Positions 17,268 to 25,661 of a stretch of 64,000 bases of DNA are shown piece by piece. Below the pieces are notes generated by a model, which was given only the letters and a program-made list of their open reading frames with translations, did not search any database and was not told the DNA's origin. Source of the DNA: JAHEJJ01 sp965212205 (GTDB lineage: Bacteria > Bacteroidota > Bacteroidia > Flavobacteriales > Flavobacteriaceae); the NCBI GenBank assembly GCA_965212205.1, contig CBDBUX010000011.1, forward strand, positions 806,001-870,000, given 5' to 3'. Within the stretch, counting starts at the first letter, position 1; every line of letters begins with the position of its first letter. A program made the translations under genes and the position numbers.

Positions 17268-18848
17268 ATGAATAAGAGATTATTTGTTCTTCTGGTCATA
17301 TTAATGAGCCTATCTCTTATTGGGATTATCTCGGTACAGCTCTACTGGATTAAGAGTTCGGTGGAGGATAAGGAAGAACAATTTTCTACTGCGGTTTCAG
17401 AAGTCCTGAACAAGGTTACCGATAAAATCGAGGACCGCGAGATGAGAGACTATTCAAACAGGTTTTTAAACCTAAAGGATAGCGTGGGGGAATTTGAAAG
17501 TTCCCATTTGAGTAATATATTTTTTATTGACCGTGATCTGAATTCAAATGAGATCCTTTTTTATTCTCATGGGATACTGGAGGAAGATTATAATATAGCA
17601 TCAACGTTCTTTGACAATGGTAATGGTAATGATACCACGACCATAAAAAATTATACCAGCAAGCGAACAAAGACCATATTTAAAGAGGAATTCGGTCTGG
17701 ATGGCAAGCGATACAAACTTAATCCTATTCAAAAACTTGAAAAGGTAGGGGGCTTATCGAGCATAGACAAGGCCGTTTTTGATGATGTTTACCGGGAATA
17801 CGCGGAAAACGTTCCAATCCACAAACGGGTAACCAAACAGGAGATCGAGTTAATTCTCGCCAGGGAATTTCAAAATCATTCGATCGATATCGATTACGAA
17901 TACGGTATTTATAGCCGTGGTCTGCCCACAAAAGTGAAGTCTAAAAGGTTTAAATATTCAAAAACCGATCTCTATAAAGCACCTATCTTTAAAAATAGTG
18001 AAGGCGATAGTGATTTTTCATTACTTCTTTCATTTCCAAAGAAGAAAAAATTCCTGGTTCAGTCGATCTCAGGAATGGCAGCCTTGTCGTTGCTGTTTAC
18101 GTTGATCATTGTAGTGGCCTATTCAGGAGCCATTTATCAACTTATTCGTCAGAAACAGATATCGGAAATAAAATCCGACTTCATCAACAACATGACCCAT
18201 GAGTTTAAAACACCCATTGCTACGATCAATCTGGCGGTAGAAGCGATCAAAAACCCACAGATCATAGGCGATAAAACCAAAGTTCAGCGATACCTTGAAA
18301 TGATCAGGGATGAAAATAAACGAATGCACGCCCAGGTAGAAAATGTATTGAGGATCTCGAAGTTGGAAAAAAATCAGCTCGATATCAGTAAGGATAGGGT
18401 AGATGCACACGACATCATAAATAAAGCTATTGCGCATGTACAGCTGATCGTACAAGACAGAGGAGGATATATCAATGCGCATTTAAATGCAGAACGATCA
18501 GATATTCTGGCCAACGATGTTCATTTTGGAAATGTTATGGTGAATATACTGGACAATGCGGTGAAATATTCACCTGAAGAACCTAAAATAGATGTGTACA
18601 CCGAGGTTGCGAATAACAATATTATTATAAGTGTGCAGGATCAGGGTGCTGGTATGAGCAAAGCGGTGCTAAAAAAAGTATTTGAAAAGTTCTATAGAGA
18701 ACATACAGGTGATATACACAATGTAAAAGGACACGGCCTTGGTCTCGCCTATGTAAAGAAAATAGTCGAGGATCATCAAGGTGAAGTATACGCCGAAAGC
18801 GATAAAGGCAAGGGCAGTACGTTTTATATAAAGCTGCCTTTAATATAA
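17268..18848 (+). CDS. Membrane sensor histidine kinase (RprX-like)
   Basis: A 526-residue two-component sensor. Transmembrane helices at about residues 5-27 and 268-292 flank a periplasmic sensor domain of about 240 residues. There is no obvious HAMP domain; the second helix leads into a short linker and the HisKA box NNMTHEFKTPIATINLA, with the phospho-acceptor His311. The ATPase domain has the N box (NILDNAVKYS), G1 (DQGAGM), the F box (FEKFYR) and G2 (GHGLGLAYVK). It is 5 bp from its response regulator. The arrangement and location resemble the RprX/RprY pair of Bacteroidota; the stimulus is unknown. Confidence 0.9.
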   Translation: MNKRLFVLLVILMSLSLIGIISVQLYWIKSSVEDKEEQFSTAVSEVLNKVTDKIEDREMRDYSNRFLNLKDSVGEFESSHLSNIFFIDRDLNSNEILFYSHGILEEDYNIASTFFDNGNGNDTTTIKNYTSKRTKTIFKEEFGLDGKRYKLNPIQKLEKVGGLSSIDKAVFDDVYREYAENVPIHKRVTKQEIELILAREFQNHSIDIDYEYGIYSRGLPTKVKSKRFKYSKTDLYKAPIFKNSEGDSDFSLLLSFPKKKKFLVQSISGMAALSLLFTLIIVVAYSGAIYQLIRQKQISEIKSDFINNMTHEFKTPIATINLAVEAIKNPQIIGDKTKVQRYLEMIRDENKRMHAQVENVLRISKLEKNQLDISKDRVDAHDIINKAIAHVQLIVQDRGGYINAHLNAERSDILANDVHFGNVMVNILDNAVKYSPEEPKIDVYTEVANNNIIISVQDQGAGMSKAVLKKVFEKFYREHTGDIHNVKGHGLGLAYVKKIVEDHQGEVYAESDKGKGSTFYIKLPLI

Positions 18849-18853
18849 ATTTT

Positions 18854-19561
18854 ATGGAAACAACAAATAAGAAAATACTATTGGTAGAAGACGATCCTAA
18901 TTTCGGGATCGTGCTTAAAGACTACCTCTCCATGAACGAATTTGATGTTACCCTGGCCAAAAATGGCATGGAGGGATTCGAGAAGTTTAAGAAAGACAAT
19001 TATGATGTATGTATTCTCGATGTCATGATGCCTTATAAAGACGGGTTTACACTCGCCAGGGAGATTCGTGAGAAAAATGAGAACGTACCTATCGTATTCC
19101 TTACGGCTAAAACCATGAAGGAGGATGTTTTAAAGGGTTATAAAGCAGGGGCAGATGACTACCTCAATAAGCCTTTCGATTCGGAGGTCTTATTGATGAA
19201 ACTCAAGGCCATCCTTCAACGTAAAGCATCCAATACCCTGGCAGATAGCAAACAATTCGAGTTCAATGTGGGTAATTTCCATCTTAACTCCAAATTGAGA
19301 TTCCTTAAATATAAAGAGGAAGACCCTATCAAATTATCCCCAAAGGAGAACGAACTGCTTAGATTGCTGGCCCTGCATGAAAACGATCTTATGCCAAGGG
19401 AATTGGCATTGACCAAGATCTGGCGAGACGACAATTATTTTACCTCCCGTAGTATGGATGTTTATATTGCTAAACTGAGGAAATATCTTAAACGAGACGA
19501 TTCGGTTCAGATCCTCAACATTCACGGAGAAGGATTCCGGTTGGTGACCAAACCGGAGTGA
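18854..19561 (+). CDS. OmpR-family response regulator (RprY-like)
   Basis: A 235-residue DNA-binding response regulator. The receiver domain (residues 1-120) has the acidic pair in VEDDPN, the phospho-acceptor Asp in CILDVMMP (about 56), Thr in FLTAKT and Lys in LNKPFD. The C-terminal winged-helix domain of OmpR/PhoB type spans about 130-233 (LSPKENELLRLL; SRSMDVYIAKLRKYL; HGEGFRLV). It is cotranscribed with the upstream sensor kinase, its probable phosphate donor, and ends at a strong hairpin terminator. Confidence 0.93.
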   Translation: METTNKKILLVEDDPNFGIVLKDYLSMNEFDVTLAKNGMEGFEKFKKDNYDVCILDVMMPYKDGFTLAREIREKNENVPIVFLTAKTMKEDVLKGYKAGADDYLNKPFDSEVLLMKLKAILQRKASNTLADSKQFEFNVGNFHLNSKLRFLKYKEEDPIKLSPKENELLRLLALHENDLMPRELALTKIWRDDNYFTSRSMDVYIAKLRKYLKRDDSVQILNIHGEGFRLVTKPE

Positions 19562-19572
19562 TACGATGATTT

Positions 19573-19600
19573 AAAGGCAGCTTTGGCTGCCTTTTTTATT
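19573..19600 (+). terminator. Rho-independent terminator after the response regulator
   Basis: AAAGGCAGC at 19573-19581 pairs with GCTGCCTTT at 19586-19594 around a TTTG loop, followed by TTTATT. It ends the long plus-strand block, and its tail overlaps the last codons of the convergent gntK gene. Confidence 0.85.
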
Positions 19601-20096
19601 TAATTTTGTCGAGAATATAAGCCGCGGTCAGCTCTGGTGAACTATCGATGGGAACCGATAGGGCATATTCGGGGATTTCGAGTGCGTCGAATTGAGATCG
19701 AAGTAGTTCGGCTGGCATAAAATGATCTTTTCGACCCTTCATTCTTTCAAGTATTTCTTCAAAACTGCCATCCAGATAAACCCATTTAGTATTTTGTTTT
19801 ACCTCATTGGCGAGTATTTGTCTGTAACGCTCCTTTAGTGCAGAACAGCCCAGCACCATCCCTTGTTTTTCATGTTCAAGGATCAATTTGTTTAGGCGTA
19901 CCAGCCAACCATGACGGTCCTTGTCATTTAAAGGCTTTCCTGAAGCCATTTTATCGATGTTTGCTTTCGGATGAAAGTCATCGGCATCATAAAATGTCAA
20001 TCCCAATTTTTGTCCTATAATCTTACCAATGGTAGTCTTTCCCGAACCGGAAACGCCCATTATGATGATTACTGGGAATTTAGTTATGTTGTTCAT
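19596..20096 (-). CDS. gntK: Gluconokinase
   Basis: Phosphorylates gluconate to 6-phosphogluconate for entry into the pentose phosphate or Entner-Doudoroff path. The 166-residue product has the P-loop MGVSGSGKTTIG (about 13-24), the DADDFHP substrate motif (near 38), CSALKERYR (near 84) and the lid segment GRKDHFMPAELLRSQF. This is the small P-loop gluconokinase, not the FGGY type. It is the last gene of a nine-gene minus-strand run, and its start lies inside the 3' end of miaA (17-bp overlap). No gluconate transporter is nearby. Confidence 0.93.
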   Translation of the reverse strand: MNNITKFPVIIIMGVSGSGKTTIGKIIGQKLGLTFYDADDFHPKANIDKMASGKPLNDKDRHGWLVRLNKLILEHEKQGMVLGCSALKERYRQILANEVKQNTKWVYLDGSFEEILERMKGRKDHFMPAELLRSQFDALEIPEYALSVPIDSSPELTAAYILDKIK

Positions 20097-21000
20097 TTTT
20101 TAACTTTTTCTCGATCTTATCGATTACTCCTTCAAATGCGTCCTTGTGGTTTATCCATAAAATGTCATCAATTTTTCGCAGCCACGTAAGCTGACGTTTG
20201 GCAAACCTGCGTGTATTTTTCTTTATTTCTGCCACGGCTTCATTCAGATCCCATACTCCTTCGAAATATTTAAAAAGTTCCTGGTATCCTACCGTTTGCA
20301 AGGCTGTTAACTCTTTAAATTGTAGAAGCCGACTCGCTTCATTTAACAATCCCGCTTCCATCATCATTTCTACCCTCCTATCGATTCGCCTGTAGACTTC
20401 CTCGCGCTCAGCACCAATACCGATATACAGGACGTTGAATTGCCTTTTTTTCCTGCCTTTTCCCAGGTAAGAGGAATACGGCCGGCCGCTTGCTCTGAAT
20501 ACTTCGAGTGCCCTGATTAGCCGATGTGGATTTTGAAGATCTATCTGCTGGTAATATTCCGGGTCTGCTTTTTTAAGAAGTTCTTGAAGATGAGTAATAC
20601 CCTTATCCCCGAGCTCCTCATTGAGTATTTGTCGCACGATAGGGGCCACTTCTGGAAACTCGTCTAATCCTTCCGCCAGAGCTTTTAAATAAAGCCCGCT
20701 TCCACCGACGGCGATGACAATATTGTGACGTTGAAATAGATCCTCAAGAAGCCTTAAAGCCGCCCGTTCAAAGTCGCCCACCGACCATGGGTCGTCAATA
20801 CTTCTGTGTTGGATGAAATGATGGGGAACTGCGGCCAATTCGGCAAGGGAAGGAACGGCTGTACCGATTGTCATCTCTTTATAGAACTGCCGGGAATCGG
20901 TAGATAAAATCTCAGTACCATAATTCCTGGCCAGTTCGATGGCCCAGGTGGTCTTTCCAATGGCCGTAGGACCAACCACTGCAATGAGCGTTTTATTCAT
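20080..21000 (-). CDS. miaA: tRNA dimethylallyltransferase MiaA
   Basis: Adds a dimethylallyl group to A37 of tRNAs that read codons starting with U, improving decoding. The 306-residue length is standard. It has the P-loop VVGPTAIGKTTWAIELA (about 7-23), STDSRQFYKEMTIGTA (near 34), GGSGLYLKAL (near 101) and the tRNA-binding QNPHRLIRALEV segment, with TRRFAKRQLTWLRK near the C-terminus. It overlaps the upstream channel gene by one base (TGATG) and the downstream gntK by 17 bp. Confidence 0.96.
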   Translation of the reverse strand: MNKTLIAVVGPTAIGKTTWAIELARNYGTEILSTDSRQFYKEMTIGTAVPSLAELAAVPHHFIQHRSIDDPWSVGDFERAALRLLEDLFQRHNIVIAVGGSGLYLKALAEGLDEFPEVAPIVRQILNEELGDKGITHLQELLKKADPEYYQQIDLQNPHRLIRALEVFRASGRPYSSYLGKGRKKRQFNVLYIGIGAEREEVYRRIDRRVEMMMEAGLLNEASRLLQFKELTALQTVGYQELFKYFEGVWDLNEAVAEIKKNTRRFAKRQLTWLRKIDDILWINHKDAFEGVIDKIEKKLKNEQHN

Positions 21001-21824
21001 CAGAGTTTCGATCCGCAGTTATAACAGTGCTTTGCCGTTTCTAAATGGCCCTCTGCCAAACAGTTATGACATGATTGGATCCCCGAAACATCGGTCTTTT
21101 GTCGTTGTTTAGAATATTCGACAGTCACGATACCTGTGGGAACCGCGATGATACCATAACCGATGATCATAATAAATGTGGCGATGAACTGGCCCAGACC
21201 TGTTTCAGGTGTAATATCGCCGTAGCCTACGGTTGTTAGGGTCACAATGGTCCAATAGATACTGTGCGGAATGCTGTCAAATCCGTGCTCAGGCCCTTCA
21301 ACCAAATACATTATCGTACCGAGCAACACGGAAATTATGAGCACAAAAAAGACAAAGATGGCAATCTTCGCACGACTAGACGCAACTACCCTCAGCAAGT
21401 TGTTAGATTCCCCAACAAAGCGAACCAACTTGAGTATCCTGAACACCCGTAGAAGACGTAGCGCCCTGAAAGCCGTTACATATTGGGAACCAACTATGAA
21501 GAAAGAGAGGTATTTAGGTATTGTTGAAAGGAGATCTACAATGCCGAAAAAACTAAAAATATACCGCCTTGGATTTTTGATACAAATAATACGAAGGATA
21601 TATTCTATGGTAAATAGTATAGTTACGACCCATTCAGAAATATCCAGAAAAGCATGGTATTTATGGTCGATACGGGGCAGACTCTCCAGCATTACAATCA
21701 CTACACTGTAGAGTATAAGGATCAATAAAACAATGTCGAACAACTTTCCCGCAGGAGTATGGGTCCCGTAGATAATTTCATGGAGTTTTCGCCTCCATCC
21801 ATTTTGTGCCTTATAATCAGTCAA
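21000..21824 (-). CDS. Voltage-gated potassium channel with C-terminal zinc ribbon
   Basis: A 274-residue six-transmembrane ion channel. Helices S1-S3 fall at about 28-50, 60-82 and 90-110; S4 carries regularly spaced arginines (RALRLLRVFRILKLVRF, about 119-135), the mark of a voltage sensor; S5 and S6 flank the pore loop with the K+ selectivity filter TTVGYGD. After S6 a short cytoplasmic tail ends in two CxxC pairs (CHNCLAEGHLETAKHCYNC), a predicted zinc ribbon. It has one-base overlap with miaA and lies 2 bp after the exonuclease gene, so it is in the nine-gene run. Confidence 0.93.
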   Translation of the reverse strand: MTDYKAQNGWRRKLHEIIYGTHTPAGKLFDIVLLILILYSVVIVMLESLPRIDHKYHAFLDISEWVVTILFTIEYILRIICIKNPRRYIFSFFGIVDLLSTIPKYLSFFIVGSQYVTAFRALRLLRVFRILKLVRFVGESNNLLRVVASSRAKIAIFVFFVLIISVLLGTIMYLVEGPEHGFDSIPHSIYWTIVTLTTVGYGDITPETGLGQFIATFIMIIGYGIIAVPTGIVTVEYSKQRQKTDVSGIQSCHNCLAEGHLETAKHCYNCGSKL

Positions 21825-21826
21825 TT

Positions 21827-22948
21827 TTATTGGTTCAGGTCGATTATTTTAAAGCCTTTTCTTGTTTTTAGGTAACCATCGATGATCTTTTTGACATTTT
21901 CATCATCGCGCATTGGGGTAATAATGGATTCTAAGATATGAATATTATTGATTTGATGGTTCAGATCGAAAAACCCAACTCCTTTTAAACGGCCTTTGCT
22001 GATCCATACCGCGCTTTTTTCACCGGTTTCTCGGCCCTTATCAACAATTAGATAATCCCTTAGGCTACTTGTGTCATTTTTAGAGCTATTTGTAGTTTCG
22101 GAGGGATTATTTTCTGCATTAGGCCTTCCTTTCCAATTATTGTATCGGGGTTTATTCTTATAGAGCTCTTCATTTTGTTTTAACAGCGCAATCAGTTCAC
22201 TGCCGGTGAGTTCGTAAACAACTTTTCGCGTTGCTTTTTGAAGTTTGCGTGCCTCCGTTCCTTCCCTGGTAAATAAGGCGTTGACCTTTCTCTTGATATT
22301 GGAGCTTTTACCGAGATAGATGAGATCTCCCTCTTTGTTGTACATATAGTAAATCCCTGTCCGGGAAGGCATTTCTGATACGATATCGATCTGGCGTTGG
22401 GTAAGTACACCCAGATTTTCGGCCTTGATCACGGCCCTTATAATGCTTTTGTTAGTGTCTTTAGACAGTAAAAACTTGAATAATTTCAGAGTTGCAAGGG
22501 CATCGCCATTAGCCCTGTGGCGATCGCTCACCGCTATTCCCAGAGATCGCACCAATTTGCCCAGGCTATGAGATTCTGCCTGTGGAATTAGACGCTTTGA
22601 AAGATCAACAGTACATAGAGTTTTGCGTTCAAATTTGTATCCAAGTCTCCCGAATTCCGTTCTCAGCACCCGGTAATCAAACTGGGCATTATGAGCTACG
22701 ATTACAGTGCCTTCTGTGATCTCTACTATGCGTTTGGCAACTTCATGAAATTTAGGAGCAGTTTTGAGCATCTTATTATTGATTCCCGTGAGATTTACAA
22801 CAAAGGGTTGGATGGTTTTTTCCGGATTAACCAGGCTTATAAATCGGTCTACTACCTGGTGCCCGTCGAATTTATGAATGGCGATCTCGGTAATTCCTTC
22901 CTCGTTATATTTCCCTCCTGTGGTCTCTATGTCTAATACGGCATACAT
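21827..22948 (-). CDS. DEDDh 3'-5' exonuclease fused to a GIY-YIG domain
   Basis: A 373-residue two-domain nuclease-like protein. The N-terminal domain is a PolC/epsilon-type DEDDh exonuclease: Exo I LDIETTGG, Exo II VAHNAQFDYRVL (near 90) and Exo III DRHRANGDALAT (near 145). A GIY-YIG domain follows (GIYYMYNKEGDLIYLGKSSNIKRK, starting near 200), as in the UvrC/Cho group. A C-terminal part of about 110 residues is not assigned. I start at ATG 22948 because the conserved MYAVLDIETTG begins there; the first Met is four codons earlier (22960). It probably acts in DNA repair or proofreading, not as the replicative epsilon subunit. Confidence 0.88.
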   Translation of the reverse strand: MYAVLDIETTGGKYNEEGITEIAIHKFDGHQVVDRFISLVNPEKTIQPFVVNLTGINNKMLKTAPKFHEVAKRIVEITEGTVIVAHNAQFDYRVLRTEFGRLGYKFERKTLCTVDLSKRLIPQAESHSLGKLVRSLGIAVSDRHRANGDALATLKLFKFLLSKDTNKSIIRAVIKAENLGVLTQRQIDIVSEMPSRTGIYYMYNKEGDLIYLGKSSNIKRKVNALFTREGTEARKLQKATRKVVYELTGSELIALLKQNEELYKNKPRYNNWKGRPNAENNPSETTNSSKNDTSSLRDYLIVDKGRETGEKSAVWISKGRLKGVGFFDLNHQINNIHILESIITPMRDDENVKKIIDGYLKTRKGFKIIDLNQ

Positions 22949-22979
22949 CCCCAAACTCATATTTTGGCGTTATCCCGGT

Positions 22980-23645
22980 TTATTTAACAGGATAATTTCT
23001 CATACCAAATATACTACTTCCAATGCGGACCATAGTACTTCCTTCTTCAATGGCGACCTGATAATCGCCGCTCATGCCCATCGACAGGATATGGATTTCA
23101 GGCATTTTATGCCGTAACCTTTCGAAGATACTTTTCAGGTTTCGAAATTCTTCACGGATTTGCTTGGTGTTTTCTGTAAAGGTAGCCATACCCATAAGCC
23201 CCTGAATGTTGATATGACGTAAATGCTGAAGCTCATTATTGTTTATAATATCATTTAATTCATGCTCGGAAAGACCAAATTTGGTAGATTCTTCGGCAAT
23301 ATGGATCTGGAACAGGCAATTGATGATCCTCTGGTGTTTTTGACCCTGTTTATCGATCTCTTTGAGCAACTTTAAACTATCCACGCTATGAATAAGACTT
23401 ACAAACGGAGCTAAGTACTTGACCTTATTACGCTGTACATGACCAATCATGTGCCATTGTATATCCTTAGGGAGCACCTCCCACTTTCCAAGCATTTCCT
23501 GGACCTTATTTTCCCCAAAAATTAGATGTCCGGCATGGTAAGCCTCAAGGATAAGTTCTGGCGACTTGGTTTTGGTGACCGCCACCAGGATCACTTCTTC
23601 GGGGAGTGCAGACTTAAATTTTAGCAGGTTTTCTTTTACGGCCAT
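22980..23645 (-). CDS. Pyridoxal phosphate homeostasis protein, YggS family
   Basis: A PLP-binding TIM-barrel protein that keeps free pyridoxal 5'-phosphate in balance; it has no known catalytic activity. The 221-residue product has the PLP lysine in ILVAVTKTKSPE, then FGENKVQEMLGK, the IQWHMIGHVQRNKVK segment, and the C-terminal SMGMSGDYQVAIEEGSTMVRIGSSIFG phosphate-binding region. I start at ATG 23645, giving the family's usual length; an upstream Met at 23663 would overlap the DUF1349 gene by 8 bp. Fourth from last in the nine-gene run. Confidence 0.93.
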   Translation of the reverse strand: MAVKENLLKFKSALPEEVILVAVTKTKSPELILEAYHAGHLIFGENKVQEMLGKWEVLPKDIQWHMIGHVQRNKVKYLAPFVSLIHSVDSLKLLKEIDKQGQKHQRIINCLFQIHIAEESTKFGLSEHELNDIINNNELQHLRHINIQGLMGMATFTENTKQIREEFRNLKSIFERLRHKMPEIHILSMGMSGDYQVAIEEGSTMVRIGSSIFGMRNYPVK

Positions 23646-23655
23646 TCCTAATCGT

Positions 23656-24420
23656 TTATTCACCTTCTCTAATATCTTCTACTGTGATATGTTCAATAGA
23701 GAAATGATTGAACCTATGAACCGCCTGTGCGCCAACCGGGCATTGCGCCTCTATTCCTACTTTAATAGAATCGGCCTTCGGCATGGCGGCAAGTCTCGCC
23801 ATAAAGTATTTTTTGCCATCATAGGACCAGTGCATGGAATAAAGTTGATCTTTTCGTATCAGTTTTAACCAAATATGGGCTGTCTCTTTCAGGATGGGAC
23901 CATTCGCATCATCCGAAATATTTCGTGTCACTACCGTAACGATACCAGGACCTGTAGCATCCGAATTTTCAAAGCCAAACTTTATCCAATGCATATCATC
24001 GAGTAAGACCATCAAGGCAGCTGCATTCCATTGCGAGGCCATATCGGGCTTCACCTGGGCTGTAACGACAAAGTCGCCGGCTATTTCCTTATACAGTACA
24101 TGGGCAGAGGCCGAACTGTTCAGATCCACAGGGTTGATAAAAAAATCAGTTTCGCTTTCGGCCGTTACAATTAGAGTGCCATCGTGGATTTCAAATTTCT
24201 CCGGGGGATTTATCCATTTTAAATCTCCAAAATTGTCAATGGTAAGCTCCGAAAGGAGGTTTTTAGCCAAAATCGGGCCGGAAGATAGATCAGCTTCCTT
24301 TTTCCCGGATACCTGGTCTTTGCAGGCTGTTAAAAGCAAAGACAAGAAAGAAACTAATAGAAAAACATGCCAAAAACATGCAAAACAAGCTGTTATTTTT
24401 TTTCTCTTGTCCACTATCAT
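23656..24420 (-). CDS. DUF1349 lipoprotein
   Basis: A 254-residue exported lipoprotein: after a basic start, a hydrophobic stretch of about residues 14-32 ends at LLTAC. The mature part matches the DUF1349 beta-sandwich (concanavalin-like) family, with the segments FFINP (near 92), GDFVVTAQVKPDM (near 114), AALMVLLDDMHWIKFGFEN and IWLKLIRKDQLYSMHWSYDG. Members may bind carbohydrate, but the substrate is unknown. Its start overlaps the DUF1015 stop (ATGA), so it is coupled to that gene in the same run. Confidence 0.87.
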   Translation of the reverse strand: MIVDKRKKITACFACFWHVFLLVSFLSLLLTACKDQVSGKKEADLSSGPILAKNLLSELTIDNFGDLKWINPPEKFEIHDGTLIVTAESETDFFINPVDLNSSASAHVLYKEIAGDFVVTAQVKPDMASQWNAAALMVLLDDMHWIKFGFENSDATGPGIVTVVTRNISDDANGPILKETAHIWLKLIRKDQLYSMHWSYDGKKYFMARLAAMPKADSIKVGIEAQCPVGAQAVHRFNHFSIEHITVEDIREGE

Positions 24421-25658
24421 CGCGAATACAGTTCATAAATCGCCAGGCCGCTCCTTAACTTTGGTTCGATATAGGTGCTTTTTGGGGGCATCACCAGCCC
24501 AGCATCGGCTATGGATTTAATTTCAGACATTGTGATGGGTACCAGTCCGAAACCGACCTGGAAACGTCCCGAATCGATTTCGTTCTTCATGGTGATAACA
24601 TTTCGCTTGCCATAACCATATCTAATACGTTTGTCATTTCTAAGGTCCTTAATACCCAGGATTGGCTCCAAAATTGTTTTATAGAGGATTTGGGTGTCTA
24701 ATCGACTTAGAGGATCTGTGAAATGATATACTTTTTTACGCAGGTATAGCGAGTAGAATTCTCCATCCAGATACATGCTGAAATGATGTTTTTTCCCCGG
24801 TCTGTAAAGCTCTATGCCGTGATTTTTTATTCGGAACATGCTATCCAGGGCAGAAAGGAATTCTTCCTTGGTAAGCCCGTTGAGATCTTTTACCATCCTG
24901 TTGAATTCGTAAATGCGTACCTCATCCTCGGGGATGAGATAGCTCATAAAATAATCATGGGCCGACTCCTTATTAGCAGAATTTCCACCAGATCTGAGAT
25001 CCGACAGAAGTTTGGAGGAGGCACTCCTGTGATGCCCATCTGCGATATAAAGCGCGTCTATCTTTGCGAATGCTGACTGGAGATCATCGAGCACAGCAGG
25101 ATCATCAAGGCACCATAGTCTATGGGTCATCCGATCTGGTGTGGTAAAATAATATTCCGGATCCTTTTCTTTTTCAGCTTTGATGATACGCCCGATGGAG
25201 TTAGTAGATGGATAGGTCATCAGCACCGGCTCTGCTTCGTAACCCACAACATCCAGATAATCGGCAAAGAGTTTTTCCCTACGTGCTATGGTATTTTCAT
25301 GCTTTTTGATTGTCCCATCGATATAATCCTTTATACTGGTCACACAAAAAAATCCGCAGCAATAAAAACTATCTCTGGAGATCTCATAGAGATAAATACA
25401 GGGTTTGTCGTCTTTGATCAGGATGCTGTCTTCCAGGAATTCTAGATAGCGATTCCTAACCAGGGTAAAGCGTTCCGGCCCCTTTACACGCCGGTCGAAC
25501 TTAAAGCCAGGATTTATAATATGCAGAAAGGAAAAAGGATTATACCGGAGCCGGGAGTCGAGCTCCTTTTTGGTATACTCTTCATAAGAACGCGATACCA
25601 CAAAAGGCACCTTGTCTTTCGCAGGCCGTATCGCTCTGAAAGGTTTGATCACCGCCAT
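24417..25658 (-). CDS. DUF1015 family protein
   Basis: A 413-residue soluble protein matching DUF1015: it starts with AVIKPFRAIRPAKD, has the conserved YLYEISRD segment, a central DDPAVLDDLQSAFA, and the LYIADGHHRSASS motif near residue 205 with its paired histidines. The function is unknown; in other Bacteroidota it is often found near serine-synthesis genes, which are not seen here. It is 3 bp from the hydroxyacyl-CoA dehydrogenase gene and overlaps the DUF1349 gene by 4 bp. Confidence 0.93.
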   Translation of the reverse strand: MAVIKPFRAIRPAKDKVPFVVSRSYEEYTKKELDSRLRYNPFSFLHIINPGFKFDRRVKGPERFTLVRNRYLEFLEDSILIKDDKPCIYLYEISRDSFYCCGFFCVTSIKDYIDGTIKKHENTIARREKLFADYLDVVGYEAEPVLMTYPSTNSIGRIIKAEKEKDPEYYFTTPDRMTHRLWCLDDPAVLDDLQSAFAKIDALYIADGHHRSASSKLLSDLRSGGNSANKESAHDYFMSYLIPEDEVRIYEFNRMVKDLNGLTKEEFLSALDSMFRIKNHGIELYRPGKKHHFSMYLDGEFYSLYLRKKVYHFTDPLSRLDTQILYKTILEPILGIKDLRNDKRIRYGYGKRNVITMKNEIDSGRFQVGFGLVPITMSEIKSIADAGLVMPPKSTYIEPKLRSGLAIYELYSR

Positions 25659-25661
25659 AGA

